This document shows, in pieces, positions 35,832-44,299 of a stretch of DNA of 50,000 nt. Position 1 is the stretch's first letter; each line of letters starts with the position of its first letter. Made by a program: the position numbers and the translations under genes. Source of the stretch: Acetomicrobium flavidum (GTDB lineage Bacteria > Synergistota > Synergistia > Synergistales > Acetomicrobiaceae); contig NZ_FSQZ01000001.1 in NCBI RefSeq assembly GCF_900129645.1, positions 1,395,001 through 1,445,000 on the forward strand, written 5' to 3'. A model generated the notes under the pieces. It had not been told where the DNA came from, made no database searches, and saw only the letters and a program-made list of their open reading frames with translations.

Positions 35832-36302
35832 TTAAAGTTCTTCGCTATCTATTAACCTCCATTCGATTCCTTTCTTTGTTATTTTATATCGCAGCAACAT
35901 ATACCCGCCCATATGTCCGTCCTCTATGTACGCCATACACCAGGCAGGGCCTATAAACCAAACCTGGTTTTGATCGTAAATGTCCATGGTACCGCCAAGT
36001 ACCCCATGCCATGGGAATAACTCTTTGTTCTTGACAAGTTGGTCGATCATACCATCTCTTGTAATTCCTTCGGGCCAAGATGGAGATGGCGGAATTGATG
36101 CGCTGAGATCTTGGTATGCCCTTTGGAGCGATACAAGCTTGCCATTCAAGTCGTGCAGTTTGACTCCTAAATAAATAGAAATCACCATCAGCACCAAGGT
36201 AATACACAATAACATCGTCATCTTTTTAGAATTCAACTTTTGCTTCGCCTGCCTTTCAAAAAAATTTTCATTGCGGATTACAATGACGAGTACAATAAGC
36301 AT
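35832..36302 (-). CDS. Membrane-anchored protein of unknown function
   Basis: 156-aa protein if started at ATG 36302. A cytoplasmic basic stretch is followed by one hydrophobic segment (about residues 29-50), then a short heptad-like piece (LHDLNGKLVSLQRAYQDL) and an extracytoplasmic domain rich in aromatic residues (NQVWFIGPAWCMAYIEDGHMGGYMLL). I do not recognise the family. The ATG has no Shine-Dalgarno and lies only about 3 nt past the predicted transcription start, so it may be leaderless or start at TTG 36236 or ATG 36221, both before the membrane span. It converges on sbcC with a 23-nt gap. Confidence 0.6.
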   Translation of the reverse strand: MLIVLVIVIRNENFFERQAKQKLNSKKMTMLLCITLVLMVISIYLGVKLHDLNGKLVSLQRAYQDLSASIPPSPSWPEGITRDGMIDQLVKNKELFPWHGVLGGTMDIYDQNQVWFIGPAWCMAYIEDGHMGGYMLLRYKITKKGIEWRLIDSEEL

Positions 36303-36311
36303 CTTTACTTA

Positions 36312-36340
36312 ATATAAGATCATGGAATTATGATTACAAT
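36312..36340 (-). promoter_or_regulatory. Promoter for the anchored protein gene at 35832-36302
   Basis: Read on the minus strand, TTGTAA (36340-36335) and TATATT (36317-36312) are separated by 17 nt. The expected start of transcription near 36305 puts the first ATG almost at the 5' end of the RNA. Confidence 0.5.
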
Positions 36341-36381
36341 AGTTATCGGAAAGATCGGTCATAGATTGGAGGTTGTATACT

Positions 36382-37017
36382 ATGGTGATAAGGGTTATCT
36401 TGGCTGACGATCATCCCTTGACGAGAGAGGGTTTTAAGTCCTATCTCGAGGGAAGGGAAAACATAAAGCTGGTGGGGGAAGCCTCGGATGGCGAAAGCGC
36501 TTGGGAATTGATAAAAGAGCAAATGCCTGACGTTGCTCTCATAGATATTAGAATGCCCGGTATAGATGGCGTAACTCTGGTTCGCCGTATCAGGCAAGAA
36601 GGATTGCAAGTGGCATGTCTCATGCTGACATCTTACGATGCCCAACAATATGTGTTAGCCTCCTTAAGGGCAGGCGCCAAAGGCTATATCTTGAAGACTG
36701 CATCGCCGGACGAGCTTTTGAGGGCCATAGAGATAGTGGCGTCTCAGGGGGTATATCTGGATAAGGAAGTTGCCAAGGCCGTAGAGGAGCCCGGATTTAG
36801 CCCGGAAGGCCTTTCTCCGAGGGAAAGAGAAGTCTTGCTGTTGGCTGGCAGAGGAGAATCCAGCAAAGAAATAGCCTCAAAGCTTTATATAAGCGAAAGA
36901 ACCGTACAAACGCATTTGGCTTCGATATATGACAAATTAGGAGCACGCAACAAAACTGAAGCTTTGCTTTTGGCTTTGAAGTACGGTGTGGTAACTCTGG
37001 AGGAATTGCTGGAATAA
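36382..37017 (+). CDS. NarL/FixJ-family response regulator
   Basis: 211-aa two-component regulator. Its receiver domain has acidic D9-D10, phospho-acceptor D55 (ALIDIRMPG) and the switch Lys in GYILKTASPDELL. The LuxR-type helix-turn-helix at about residues 140-200 reads LSPREREVLLLAGRGESSKEIA and SERTVQTHLASIYDKL. The ATG at 36382 follows GGAGG by nine bases; a TTG three codons earlier is too close to that site. The kinase gene overlaps its stop by one base (TAATG), so the two form a cognate pair. The target genes are not apparent; the neighbouring unknown anchored protein and UPF0316 gene are on the other strand. Confidence 0.93.
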   Translation: MVIRVILADDHPLTREGFKSYLEGRENIKLVGEASDGESAWELIKEQMPDVALIDIRMPGIDGVTLVRRIRQEGLQVACLMLTSYDAQQYVLASLRAGAKGYILKTASPDELLRAIEIVASQGVYLDKEVAKAVEEPGFSPEGLSPREREVLLLAGRGESSKEIASKLYISERTVQTHLASIYDKLGARNKTEALLLALKYGVVTLEELLE

Positions 37018-38420
37018 TGAGAAGGCATTTGCTTTTGATCCTCACGTTGTTAGTGTTAATTCCCTCCATCGCAATCTTGATCGTCACAGGTTGGGGAGTG
37101 GTTGAACATGAAAGGGCCATGAAAAATGTGACGGAGTCCTACGTGTTGGATTTGGCCCAATCTGTGGCCTCGAGGGTTGACAGGCCACGTTTTATACATC
37201 GCGCTCTGATGATGCCGCCTAGATCCTTGGACTCTTTGGTCTTGGATATGTCGATGCCAGGATGGGTAGCTTTAGTGGATGAGGACGGAAATTTGTTAGC
37301 CGCATCCTCAAAAGCGCAAGATGTGTTACCCCAGATTTGGCAAGTTGGCGTTCCTGTGGGCAGGGCCACTCTTCTCAAGGGGCCGCTAGGAGATACGTAC
37401 ACAATAGCTGCGATTCCCACCTCGCAAGGATGGTATGTCATTGCGGCAGTGGCATGGTCTCAATTGCTTGGGCCCATGGTACGGTTCTCGCATCTATGGC
37501 CCGCGGCAGTTGGGCTTTTGGCCATAGTTGGGATGTGTGCCGTGTGGGCCTTCTGGCGATGGTTGATAATGCCCTTATTGTCATTGGAAGCTGAGGTAAG
37601 CAGTTTGAAATGGGGCATAGACCTCCCAAAGCCCGACGACCCCATTGCTGTCTGGGAGCTTCGCAGGCTAAGGAAGGTATTGTACCAGTTGGCTGAAACG
37701 GCAAAGGAAAGGGAAGAGCTGACACAGAGATATGTATCGGATCTGGTTCAAGTGCAGGAAGAGGAAAGGACTAAACTGGCCAGAGAAATACACGATGGCC
37801 CGCTTCAGGATGTAACGGCGCTACTTCAGAGAATATTATTGCTAAAGCAAGAAAGTTGGAGCGAAAGGGCAAAAAAATATATAGAAATAGCCGAAGAAAG
37901 CGCAACCGCTGCCGTGAGGGAGTTGAGGGGGCTTTGCGACACGCTTTCGCCACCGTGGCTGGATCTTGGTTTGCTGCAAGCGTTGACAGAGCTCACAGAA
38001 AGGCTTGCCCGCATTTACGGGATCAAAGTATATCTGGAAGCAAGTGAAATTCCTGATGTTAACGAGGATGTAACGCTAGCTTTTTTTAGGATAGTACAGG
38101 AAGCAATCAATAACGCAGTAAAGCATGGCAGTGCAAAGAACGTCTGGGTCAGGCTTGCTTGCGAGAAAGGATATTTAGTGCTTCAAATCGAAGATGATGG
38201 AAGTGGTTTTGACTTTGAGGGAGATATCGAATCTTTAAGGATAAAAGGGCATAGGGGAATAGCCAATATGGCAGAAAGAATGCGCATGGTAAACGGCCAA
38301 ATTGACATAAAATCATCATCAAACAGAGGTACAATAATTTTATGTAAAGTATTACTTCCCCTTTCTGGGGAAAAATCCCCCGGAAACGCTTTTGATGTCG
38401 GAGATGTAGGCAAATCCTAA
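37017..38420 (+). CDS. Sensor histidine kinase, NarX/DegS-like (HisKA_3)
   Basis: 467-aa membrane kinase. There is one hydrophobic segment at residues 5-27, an extracytoplasmic sensor of about 130 residues, and a second membrane span at about 162-188. A HAMP-like linker and coiled segment follow, then the HisKA_3 phospho-acceptor with H259 in LAREIHDGPLQDV. The HATPase domain has N-box EAINNAVKHG (about 365), DDGSGFD (about 392) and GHRGIANMAERM (about 410). The ligand is unknown. The catalytic fold should end at about residue 448 (GTIILCKVLLPL). The remaining 18 residues lie in DNA shared with the convergent UPF0316 gene (69-nt overlap) and look like an added tail. Confidence 0.92.
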   Translation: MRRHLLLILTLLVLIPSIAILIVTGWGVVEHERAMKNVTESYVLDLAQSVASRVDRPRFIHRALMMPPRSLDSLVLDMSMPGWVALVDEDGNLLAASSKAQDVLPQIWQVGVPVGRATLLKGPLGDTYTIAAIPTSQGWYVIAAVAWSQLLGPMVRFSHLWPAAVGLLAIVGMCAVWAFWRWLIMPLLSLEAEVSSLKWGIDLPKPDDPIAVWELRRLRKVLYQLAETAKEREELTQRYVSDLVQVQEEERTKLAREIHDGPLQDVTALLQRILLLKQESWSERAKKYIEIAEESATAAVRELRGLCDTLSPPWLDLGLLQALTELTERLARIYGIKVYLEASEIPDVNEDVTLAFFRIVQEAINNAVKHGSAKNVWVRLACEKGYLVLQIEDDGSGFDFEGDIESLRIKGHRGIANMAERMRMVNGQIDIKSSSNRGTIILCKVLLPLSGEKSPGNAFDVGDVGKS

Positions 38421-38870
38421 TCCCTTAACTTTGGTCAATACGTCGTTAATTTTCTTTCTCTCACAGACTATCTTTAAGATCATTCTTTCACCGAATTTAC
38501 CTTCTCCACGCAGAACCGTTGTGCCATATCCTGCCTCTCTTAGATTTTCGACCCTTTCTCTAACCAGAGGGCTGCTTTCTGCTATTACTTCGATCAAGGC
38601 ATATCCTGATAATAATTTTTCTTCCAGGAATGACCCGACGTAGTTGCCAGTAGCAAATCCTCCAGCGTAGAACACTAATTCTAAGGGGCTTAACTTACCG
38701 CCACCTAATACGATTGAAAGGGCTATCATGTATATGCTTACTTCACAAAACCCGATTACTGCAGCCCTTAACCTCATTCCTCGGACCAAAAGGAGAATTC
38801 GAATTGTGCCGATCGATACATCCGCTATCCTGGCAAAAAAAATAAAAAGCAATCCCAAGACTGTGGCCAT
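38352..38870 (-). CDS. UPF0316 membrane protein (DUF5698 + DUF2179)
   Basis: 172-aa protein. The first ~85 residues form three hydrophobic segments, including ARIADVSIGTIRILLLVRG, typical of UPF0316/DUF5698. A soluble DUF2179 domain follows (residues about 88-165; GYALIEVIAE, REAGYGTTVLRGEGKFGE) and ends ISDIKSVSGGFF. DUF2179 is also the C-terminal domain of YitT-type membrane proteins. Function is unknown. The ATG has GAGGAGCGATG upstream. Its 3' end overlaps the histidine kinase gene by 69 nt on the opposite strand, so transcripts from the two would be complementary there. Confidence 0.85.
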   Translation of the reverse strand: MATVLGLLFIFFARIADVSIGTIRILLLVRGMRLRAAVIGFCEVSIYMIALSIVLGGGKLSPLELVFYAGGFATGNYVGSFLEEKLLSGYALIEVIAESSPLVRERVENLREAGYGTTVLRGEGKFGERMILKIVCERKKINDVLTKVKGLGFAYISDIKSVSGGFFPRKGK

Positions 38871-39027
38871 TTTTCATCGCTCCTCGCGCTTTGCTGGTTG
38901 TAGTGGCTATATTGCTGGTTAAATGATATATTATGTAAGCTGTCGAAAAATATCTTCCTTAACGATATTATTGTAAATGAAAGCGATACTAGCAAGCATG
39001 CTTCGTATAAGTTAATATTCTTTGTAA

Positions 39028-39054
39028 GCAGCAGGACGACGGAGGTCCTGCTGC
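39028..39054 (+). other. 10-bp RNA hairpin in the leader of the anchored protein gene
   Basis: GCAGCAGGAC (39028-39037) pairs exactly with GTCCTGCTGC (39045-39054), with a seven-base loop GACGGAG. No U run follows, so it does not look like a terminator. It lies 64 nt before the TTG start in a 248-nt gap (38871-39118) that otherwise shows only an AT-rich stretch and a small dyad AAGCATGCTT near 38994. A 5'-UTR regulatory or stabilising hairpin is possible. Confidence 0.45.
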
Positions 39055-39118
39055 AGGGAGTATTGTTGATAATGACATATTAGGCAGGCAAATTGCCATG
39101 ATGGTGGGAGGGAGTTTC

Positions 39119-40579
39119 TTGAGAAACGTCAGATCTAAAAGCTCGCTTGTCTTTTGGTCGTCTTGCGTTGTGGCATTAGCAATCCTTATATGTGGTTTGA
39201 TTTTTTTGGGAAAGCCTCTTCGAGAGGAAGCAGCGATTAATGCACTGCCGATTCCCGAAGAAGGAGAACCTTACGTGTTGTATGTCGAGGAAGGATCGAC
39301 TCTGCTTCATATTAAAGAAACGGTTGCCGTTGACAACCTCCTGTCATTGGTTTTGTCGATCAAGGATGTCAACTTTAAATCTGTCGATATGTTGTTATCC
39401 ATGCTCGAGGGCTCAAAAAACACTGCTTGTCTGGTGTTGCCCAGGGATAGGAAATTTTATCTGGCAATTAAACCCGATCATGAAATCTTGCATACTATAT
39501 CTTTGGGCAAGTTGCCAGCCAAGTGGATAGAGGCATATCCTGATGTTAGTTATGAATTCGTCGATGGAATCGTGAAGGTAAACACATCTCAATCGAATCC
39601 TATCTTGATTTTGCCCTATAGGGATATCCTTTTAGTGTCGTCGTCAATGGATGATTTGGACATAATGAAACATAACCTGGACAATGAAAGGGATATATCC
39701 TCCTTCGAATGGCTTGTACAGGGGGAATGGTCAGGACGTTTGAGGTGCAATGTTCCAGCAAATATCCAAGGAGAGTTAGCGTGGATTTGCGATGATAAAA
39801 AGTTAAATGCCAAATGGAAAATCCAGGGCATCGAGGGGCTTTTATCCAAAGAGCAAGTAAGTTTGCCTCGTCCCGAGAAATGGTCAGGGAATTATATCCT
39901 CCCGTCTCAAAGTTCGCTTGCCCTAGGGCTTACCATGATTGACACGCCACAGTTAGCGAAAGGAGTCTCGTCATTGGCAGGCACATTGGGTGTAAATCCG
40001 GATAAATTGTTAGAATTTTTAAGAGGTCAGGTCATTTTCTCTTTGGGCGGCGAAGCCAACGTCTTCACGTTTAATTTGCCAGGAGTGCTCTTTCAGTTTC
40101 CGAACAGGAAGGAGTTAGGTAAAGAAATAGTAGATTATATATGGGAAAACAGGCTTCAAAGTTTATTGATCAACAGAAGTCCTTTGGAGGGCTTTGAGAG
40201 TGGAGGGGTTATTGAGCTCCCGGTTTCCTTGGTATTGGCCTCTAGTGAGGAGATGACCTTGCTTGGCCTTATCTCGAATGATGCCATCTTGAATGGCCTT
40301 ACGTTAGATAGAGCGCTTCCTGCAGTTGCCGGAAAGGAATATATATTTTGGGCTGACGTGGATTTTCGCTCAATTGCCGCAGATATAGAAAGGCTTCTCT
40401 CTGTAAACAAGGCTTTTAATACCCAAGTGTCAGCCGGAATTGGTATCCGGGAGAATTTCAGTAAGCTATACAAGGCCATTGAAACGCTAAAAAATGCAGG
40501 GCATCTCTTCATGGGATTGCAGAGCATTACCGATGGAGAGCTGTTGTGGCAATATAAAAGCCCGCAGGCGAATAATTGA
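39119..40579 (+). CDS. Large signal-anchored extracytoplasmic protein of unknown function
   Basis: 486-aa protein. It has a basic start, one hydrophobic anchor (about residues 9-31, LVFWSSCVVALAILICGLIF), then a soluble region without membrane spans, so most of it lies outside the cytoplasmic membrane. The body has repeated strand-rich pieces (PYVLYVEEGSTL; SFEWLVQGEWSG; GSLAGTLGVNPDKLLEFLRGQ-like segment). The style resembles DUF3352-type envelope proteins, but I cannot confirm this. The TTG at 39119 is preferred since GGGAGGG lies about 6 nt upstream; ATG 39098 has no RBS. tyrS begins 75 nt after the stop. It would suit a periplasmic structural or chaperone role. Confidence 0.65.
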   Translation: MRNVRSKSSLVFWSSCVVALAILICGLIFLGKPLREEAAINALPIPEEGEPYVLYVEEGSTLLHIKETVAVDNLLSLVLSIKDVNFKSVDMLLSMLEGSKNTACLVLPRDRKFYLAIKPDHEILHTISLGKLPAKWIEAYPDVSYEFVDGIVKVNTSQSNPILILPYRDILLVSSSMDDLDIMKHNLDNERDISSFEWLVQGEWSGRLRCNVPANIQGELAWICDDKKLNAKWKIQGIEGLLSKEQVSLPRPEKWSGNYILPSQSSLALGLTMIDTPQLAKGVSSLAGTLGVNPDKLLEFLRGQVIFSLGGEANVFTFNLPGVLFQFPNRKELGKEIVDYIWENRLQSLLINRSPLEGFESGGVIELPVSLVLASSEEMTLLGLISNDAILNGLTLDRALPAVAGKEYIFWADVDFRSIAADIERLLSVNKAFNTQVSAGIGIRENFSKLYKAIETLKNAGHLFMGLQSITDGELLWQYKSPQANN

Positions 40580-40654
40580 TAAATTGATGCAATTTGCATT
40601 TAACTGTTTTTCAAGGATAATTAGGATGATTAAATTTTTTCAGGAGGAATATCG

Positions 40655-41935
40655 ATGCCGAAGGATGTTGTTCAGATCTTACAAGAACGGGGATTTATGG
40701 AATGGTGCAGCGATCCGGAGGAACTGTCAACTGTTTTTAAGGCAAGGCTTGTATCTGGGTATATAGGGTTCGATCCGACAGCTGATAGCCTCCATGTGGG
40801 ACATCTTGTGCCCATAATGGGATTGGCCTGGTTGCAACGCGCCGGACATCAGCCAATAGCCGTTGCAGGGGGCGGCACAGGGTTGATCGGAGATCCCTCC
40901 GGGAAGACCAAAGAAAGGCAGCTCTTGACGCTGGAGCAGGTCGAGAGCAACATGGCTTCAATCAAAAAGCAGATCGAGCATTTCCTCGATTTTAATTGTG
41001 GCGAGTCGTCGGCAAAAATTGTCAATAATTATACTTGGCTGTCCAAGTTGGGATTGCTTGAATTCTTGAGAGATATAGGGAAATACTTTACGGTCAACTT
41101 CATGATCGCCCGTGATTACGTAAAGACTCGGCTTGAGGACCCAGATAAGTTCATTACATACACAGAGTTTTCCTATATACTCCTTCAGGCATATGATTTT
41201 TATCACCTATATAAACATGAAAATTGTATCCTGCAGATGGGAGGAAATGACCAACAGGTAAACATAATTGCCGGCATTGATCTGATCAGGAAAAAGCTTG
41301 GGGGGAAGGCTTACGGCCTTACGTATCCCTTGCTTTTGACGGCTTCTGGCCAAAAGTTCGGGAAGACGGAGGAGGGCACGGTGTGGCTTTCGCCTTCGCG
41401 CACGACGCCTTACAAGTTTTATCAGTACTGGATAAATACTGATGATCGTGATGTGCCTAAATTCTTAAAGCTCTTCACTTTTCTTCCTCTTGATGAAATT
41501 GATTCGATAATGGCAGAACATAACGATCATCCCGAAATGCGACTGGCCCAAAGAAAGCTTGCTTACGAGGTGACGCGCGTTGTTCATGGCGATAAGGCAG
41601 TAGAAAGGGTTAAGAAGGTCAGTGAGATTCTTTTCGGGGAATCCTATACCCTTGAGGATCTTACCCAAGATTTACTGGAGGAGATAAGGCTGGAAGTGCC
41701 AAGCGGTCATGCCAGCGAAGTCCCTTCCTCCTTAGTGGATATAATGACAAAAGTTGGTGCTTGTTCCAGTAAAAGCGAGGCTCGTAGGTTGATTCGAAGC
41801 GGAGCTGTCACCATAAACGGCGAGAAAGTTCTCGATGAAAATTGTATGGTTTCCGAGAATGACTTTCTGTATGGGAAATACCTGCTGTTAAAGCTTGGGA
41901 AAAAGAGGTATCATTTAATAGAGCTTAATAGGTAA
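40655..41935 (+). CDS. tyrS: Tyrosyl-tRNA synthetase
   Basis: 426-aa class I synthetase of the bacterial TyrS type. It has the HIGH-like motif LHVGHLVP (about residues 48-55), GDPSGKTKERQ, the tyrosine site QMGGNDQQVN, and the KMSKS counterpart KFGKTEEG (about 233). The C-terminal S4 RNA-binding domain (about 350-412) reads SSLVDIMTKVGACSSKSEARRLI. It charges tRNA-Tyr. The ATG has CAGGAGG at the correct distance. The 75-nt leader is too short to hold a T-box, so that form of control is unlikely. A Mop-type gene follows 52 nt later. Confidence 0.97.
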   Translation: MPKDVVQILQERGFMEWCSDPEELSTVFKARLVSGYIGFDPTADSLHVGHLVPIMGLAWLQRAGHQPIAVAGGGTGLIGDPSGKTKERQLLTLEQVESNMASIKKQIEHFLDFNCGESSAKIVNNYTWLSKLGLLEFLRDIGKYFTVNFMIARDYVKTRLEDPDKFITYTEFSYILLQAYDFYHLYKHENCILQMGGNDQQVNIIAGIDLIRKKLGGKAYGLTYPLLLTASGQKFGKTEEGTVWLSPSRTTPYKFYQYWINTDDRDVPKFLKLFTFLPLDEIDSIMAEHNDHPEMRLAQRKLAYEVTRVVHGDKAVERVKKVSEILFGESYTLEDLTQDLLEEIRLEVPSGHASEVPSSLVDIMTKVGACSSKSEARRLIRSGAVTINGEKVLDENCMVSENDFLYGKYLLLKLGKKRYHLIELNR

Positions 41936-41987
41936 GCGGGACTCAGGATCAGTGTTTTACTAGACTTTGATAAAGGGGTGATGTCCT

Positions 41988-42197
41988 GTGAAATTAAGTG
42001 CCAGAAACATGTTAAAGGGAAAAATTATAAAGATCGTTCCTGGGGCCGTAAACTCTGAGATTACATTAGAACTTCCCGGAGGACAGCAGGTGGTCTCTAT
42101 CATCACCAAGGCTTCTGCGGAAAGATTAGGATTAAAAGAAGGAATGGAAGCTTACGCTGTGATAAAAGCTTCTGAGGTCATGATAGCTGTCGACTAG
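41988..42197 (+). CDS. Mop/TOBE-type molybdopterin- or molybdate-binding protein
   Basis: 69-aa protein, the size of the clostridial molbindins. The single TOBE/Mop domain reads SARNMLKGKIIKIVPGAVNS, then TLELPGGQQVVSIIT, then SAERLGLKEGMEAYAVIKASEVMI. Molbindins form hexamers that store or buffer molybdate/tungstate. It fits with the molybdenum-cofactor genes at 4.1-6.7 kb, although 35 kb apart. The start is GTG at 41988 behind AAAGGGGTGATG. It is followed by a terminator-type palindrome. Confidence 0.9.
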   Translation: MKLSARNMLKGKIIKIVPGAVNSEITLELPGGQQVVSIITKASAERLGLKEGMEAYAVIKASEVMIAVD

Positions 42198-42240
42198 GAG
42201 ATATTGTGAACGTCGCAATCATCGTGGAACTGGTTGCTAT

Positions 42241-42276
42241 AAAATAGAGCAGGAAGGCGCCTTCCTGCTCTATTTT
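42241..42276 (+). terminator. Perfect 36-bp palindrome, terminator after the Mop gene
   Basis: Positions 42241-42258 and 42259-42276 are exact inverted copies with no separating bases; the loop would be GCGC or larger. The core AGAGCAGGAAGGC is followed by a T-rich tail. It lies only 30 nt before the next start codon. Confidence 0.85.
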
Positions 42277-42306
42277 TGACAAAACAAAACGAGGAGAAAG
42301 GAAGTC

Positions 42307-43158
42307 ATGAGTGTAGTAGCAACAGCAATAAAAGGTGTCCATTTTCTTGTTAAGCCGGGCATAAGTGCAAATATATTGGCATATCTGCTTTATAGATTGG
42401 CCTGCACTTTCGGAATTCGTAGAAATGTCGCTTTGACAAACTTGGGGATAGCCTATCCGGAAAGTGACCCTTCCTGGAGAAGAGAAGTAGTGAAAAAGCT
42501 GTATTTCAATCTTTCTTTATCGGTGATGGAATTTCTCATCTTGACCAAAAACCCTAAAGCTGTTTCCAAATGGGTCACAAAGGTAGAAGGGGAAGAGCAT
42601 CTCGAAAATCTCTCAAAGAGCGGGAGAGGGGCTGTGCTTTTGACTGCACATGTGGGAAATTGGGAGCTATTGGCAGCCTGGTTGGCATGTAAAGGTTATC
42701 CCCTAGTCGCTGGGGTCCGAGATCCGAACGATGTGCATGTTTCTAAATTGTTGGCCTATTATAGGAAAGCCTTAGGCGTGGAGACGATACCCAAGAAAAG
42801 CTTATTGTTAAAGGGTGCTAAATTATTAAAACAAGGCAAGTTCATTGGGATCTTGGCGGACCAGGATGGGGGGACTGACGGTATAAGGGTTTCCTTTATG
42901 GGTAAAGTTGCAAGCACTGTAGGAGGGCCAGCTGCCTTAAGTTTGCTTACGAAGGCTCCAGTCGTTCCGATCGTTTCCTATAGAATTGCTCCCTATGAAC
43001 ATGAAATCTTAGTTTTGCCCCCCATAGAGCCTCTTTATGAGTTGCCAAGAGAGGAAGCCATAAGAGAGATGACTATAAAATTTAACGATATTTTAGAGGG
43101 CTTCATAAGGAGATCTTCTGAGCAGTGGCTATGGCTCCATAGGCGTTGGAGAGATTAA
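42307..43158 (+). CDS. Lysophospholipid/lipid A acyltransferase family protein (LpxL/HtrB-like)
   Basis: 283-aa acyltransferase. The catalytic H-x4-E motif is HVGNWE (about residue 117), preceded by RGAVLLTA. A second conserved stretch is GKFIGILADQDGG (about 177-190), then AALSLLTKAPVVPI, and the C-terminus WLWLHRRWRD is diagnostic of LpxL/LpxM enzymes. They add the secondary acyl chains of lipid A at the inner membrane, so an outer membrane with LPS is likely. The N-terminal hydrophobic helix (FLVKPGISANILAYLLYRL) is the expected membrane anchor. The RBS is AGGAGAAAGGAAG. It is not in an obvious operon: a terminator lies 30 nt upstream. Confidence 0.9.
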   Translation: MSVVATAIKGVHFLVKPGISANILAYLLYRLACTFGIRRNVALTNLGIAYPESDPSWRREVVKKLYFNLSLSVMEFLILTKNPKAVSKWVTKVEGEEHLENLSKSGRGAVLLTAHVGNWELLAAWLACKGYPLVAGVRDPNDVHVSKLLAYYRKALGVETIPKKSLLLKGAKLLKQGKFIGILADQDGGTDGIRVSFMGKVASTVGGPAALSLLTKAPVVPIVSYRIAPYEHEILVLPPIEPLYELPREEAIREMTIKFNDILEGFIRRSSEQWLWLHRRWRD

Positions 43159-43232
43159 ATTTAGTTTGGGCTTGTTTCCAGCGCAATATAAAGGTAAACT
43201 TATGTTAGGAAGTAGAGGGGGTGAAGCGCAAT

Positions 43233-44177
43233 ATGCGCTTATATGAATTGATGTCTTCGGGTGAGATAGTGAGGTTACCTGACAGCGACTCCGTTGCGGG
43301 TATACCGACGGAGTTCTCCCCCCTCGTTGCGCTTTTTATGCCTTTTAATAGGGTATTAATTGGCAGTGCTTTTTGCAAGAGCTATGAAGTGTGGCGTTGG
43401 GGTAAAATGGGAAGCTATGAGTGGAATGAAGTTACGTTATGTCGTGATAGGCCGAAATTCTTCGACCTGGGCTTGCTGGGCAAGATTTTACTAACAAAAG
43501 ACTCTGTCAATTCCCTACGTAAGGGATTGCTTGAACTTTTGGAGCCGCCCGGAGATCATGAAATGACCGTTTCCATTCTGCAGAATATAATGAAAAGGCG
43601 GATAGCTACTGATAAAAAAGGCGAAATAATAAAACCCTATGGCCACAATCTCGAAAGCAGCGTTAAAGATATCACCCTAGAGATGGCCTATTGGGGTCTA
43701 AGATGGGCTTTGTTGTGGAATATGACTGAATCCGTATCTCGTATCCAGATATGGCTTTCACGATCTCTTGATGTTTTGAACCCTTCCTATACGTCTCCAC
43801 CTCCCATGTGGTTTTCGTTGTCCAAGTTTCCCGATGAATCGGTTTTGCAGCAGTGGGAAGAGGAGGGGTTTGTTGCCGATCAGCTCAAGCATTTTGAACT
43901 AAGCGAAAGTAATCCCACGGTGATAAAAGGTTTAGATTCATATCTATTGCGCTACATTTATCGTTTTAAGGAGATATTCGAAGCCCAATCTCTATACGTA
44001 TGGCTTAGTTTGAGCGTGCCGTTATGGGAAGATTTGCGCAGCAGGTGCTTGCTTTCCTTGTCAGAGGTTTTACTGGCCTGTTGGGGTTTTAAAGACGCCG
44101 TAGATGCAGCAAACGAGATGATGCTGTATGGCAGAAGCGCTAGGGAAATGGGCAACTTGATGGTCATCAGTAAATAA
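43233..44177 (+). CDS. Protein of unknown function
   Basis: 314-aa protein I do not recognise. It appears soluble and alpha-rich, with many Trp residues (KSYEVWRWGKMGSYEWNEV; YWGLRWALLWNMTESVSRIQIW; YVWLSLSVPLWEDL). No catalytic motif or cysteine cluster is seen. ATG 43233 is favoured as it lies a suitable distance from AGAGGGGG; the GTG at 43221 abuts that sequence. It follows the acyltransferase by 75 nt and precedes glpP by 122 nt on the same strand. Uninterrupted length and codon use similar to its neighbours support a real gene. Function is unknown. Confidence 0.6.
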   Translation: MRLYELMSSGEIVRLPDSDSVAGIPTEFSPLVALFMPFNRVLIGSAFCKSYEVWRWGKMGSYEWNEVTLCRDRPKFFDLGLLGKILLTKDSVNSLRKGLLELLEPPGDHEMTVSILQNIMKRRIATDKKGEIIKPYGHNLESSVKDITLEMAYWGLRWALLWNMTESVSRIQIWLSRSLDVLNPSYTSPPPMWFSLSKFPDESVLQQWEEEGFVADQLKHFELSESNPTVIKGLDSYLLRYIYRFKEIFEAQSLYVWLSLSVPLWEDLRSRCLLSLSEVLLACWGFKDAVDAANEMMLYGRSAREMGNLMVISK

Positions 44178-44202
44178 CCAATGGGACAAATAACATTTTA
44201 AG

Positions 44203-44231
44203 TTGCATACTGTTGTTGCACTTGGTAAAAT
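44203..44231 (+). promoter_or_regulatory. Promoter for glpP and the glycerol operon
   Basis: TTGCAT (44203-44208), a 17-nt spacer and TAAAAT (44226-44231) lie about 70 nt before the glpP start. The leader contains a small stem CCGCTG-AAA-CAGCGG (44262-44276). Confidence 0.65.
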
Positions 44232-44299
44232 AAATAACGGAAAATTAGCAAAGTTAGTTGTCCGCTGAAACAGCGGGTAACGTATAAGGGAGTTATGTG

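Noticed and set aside
40580-40654. Possible T-box leader before tyrS
   Set aside because: Only 75 nt separate the genes, there is no specifier stem or T-box sequence, and no terminator hairpin is present.
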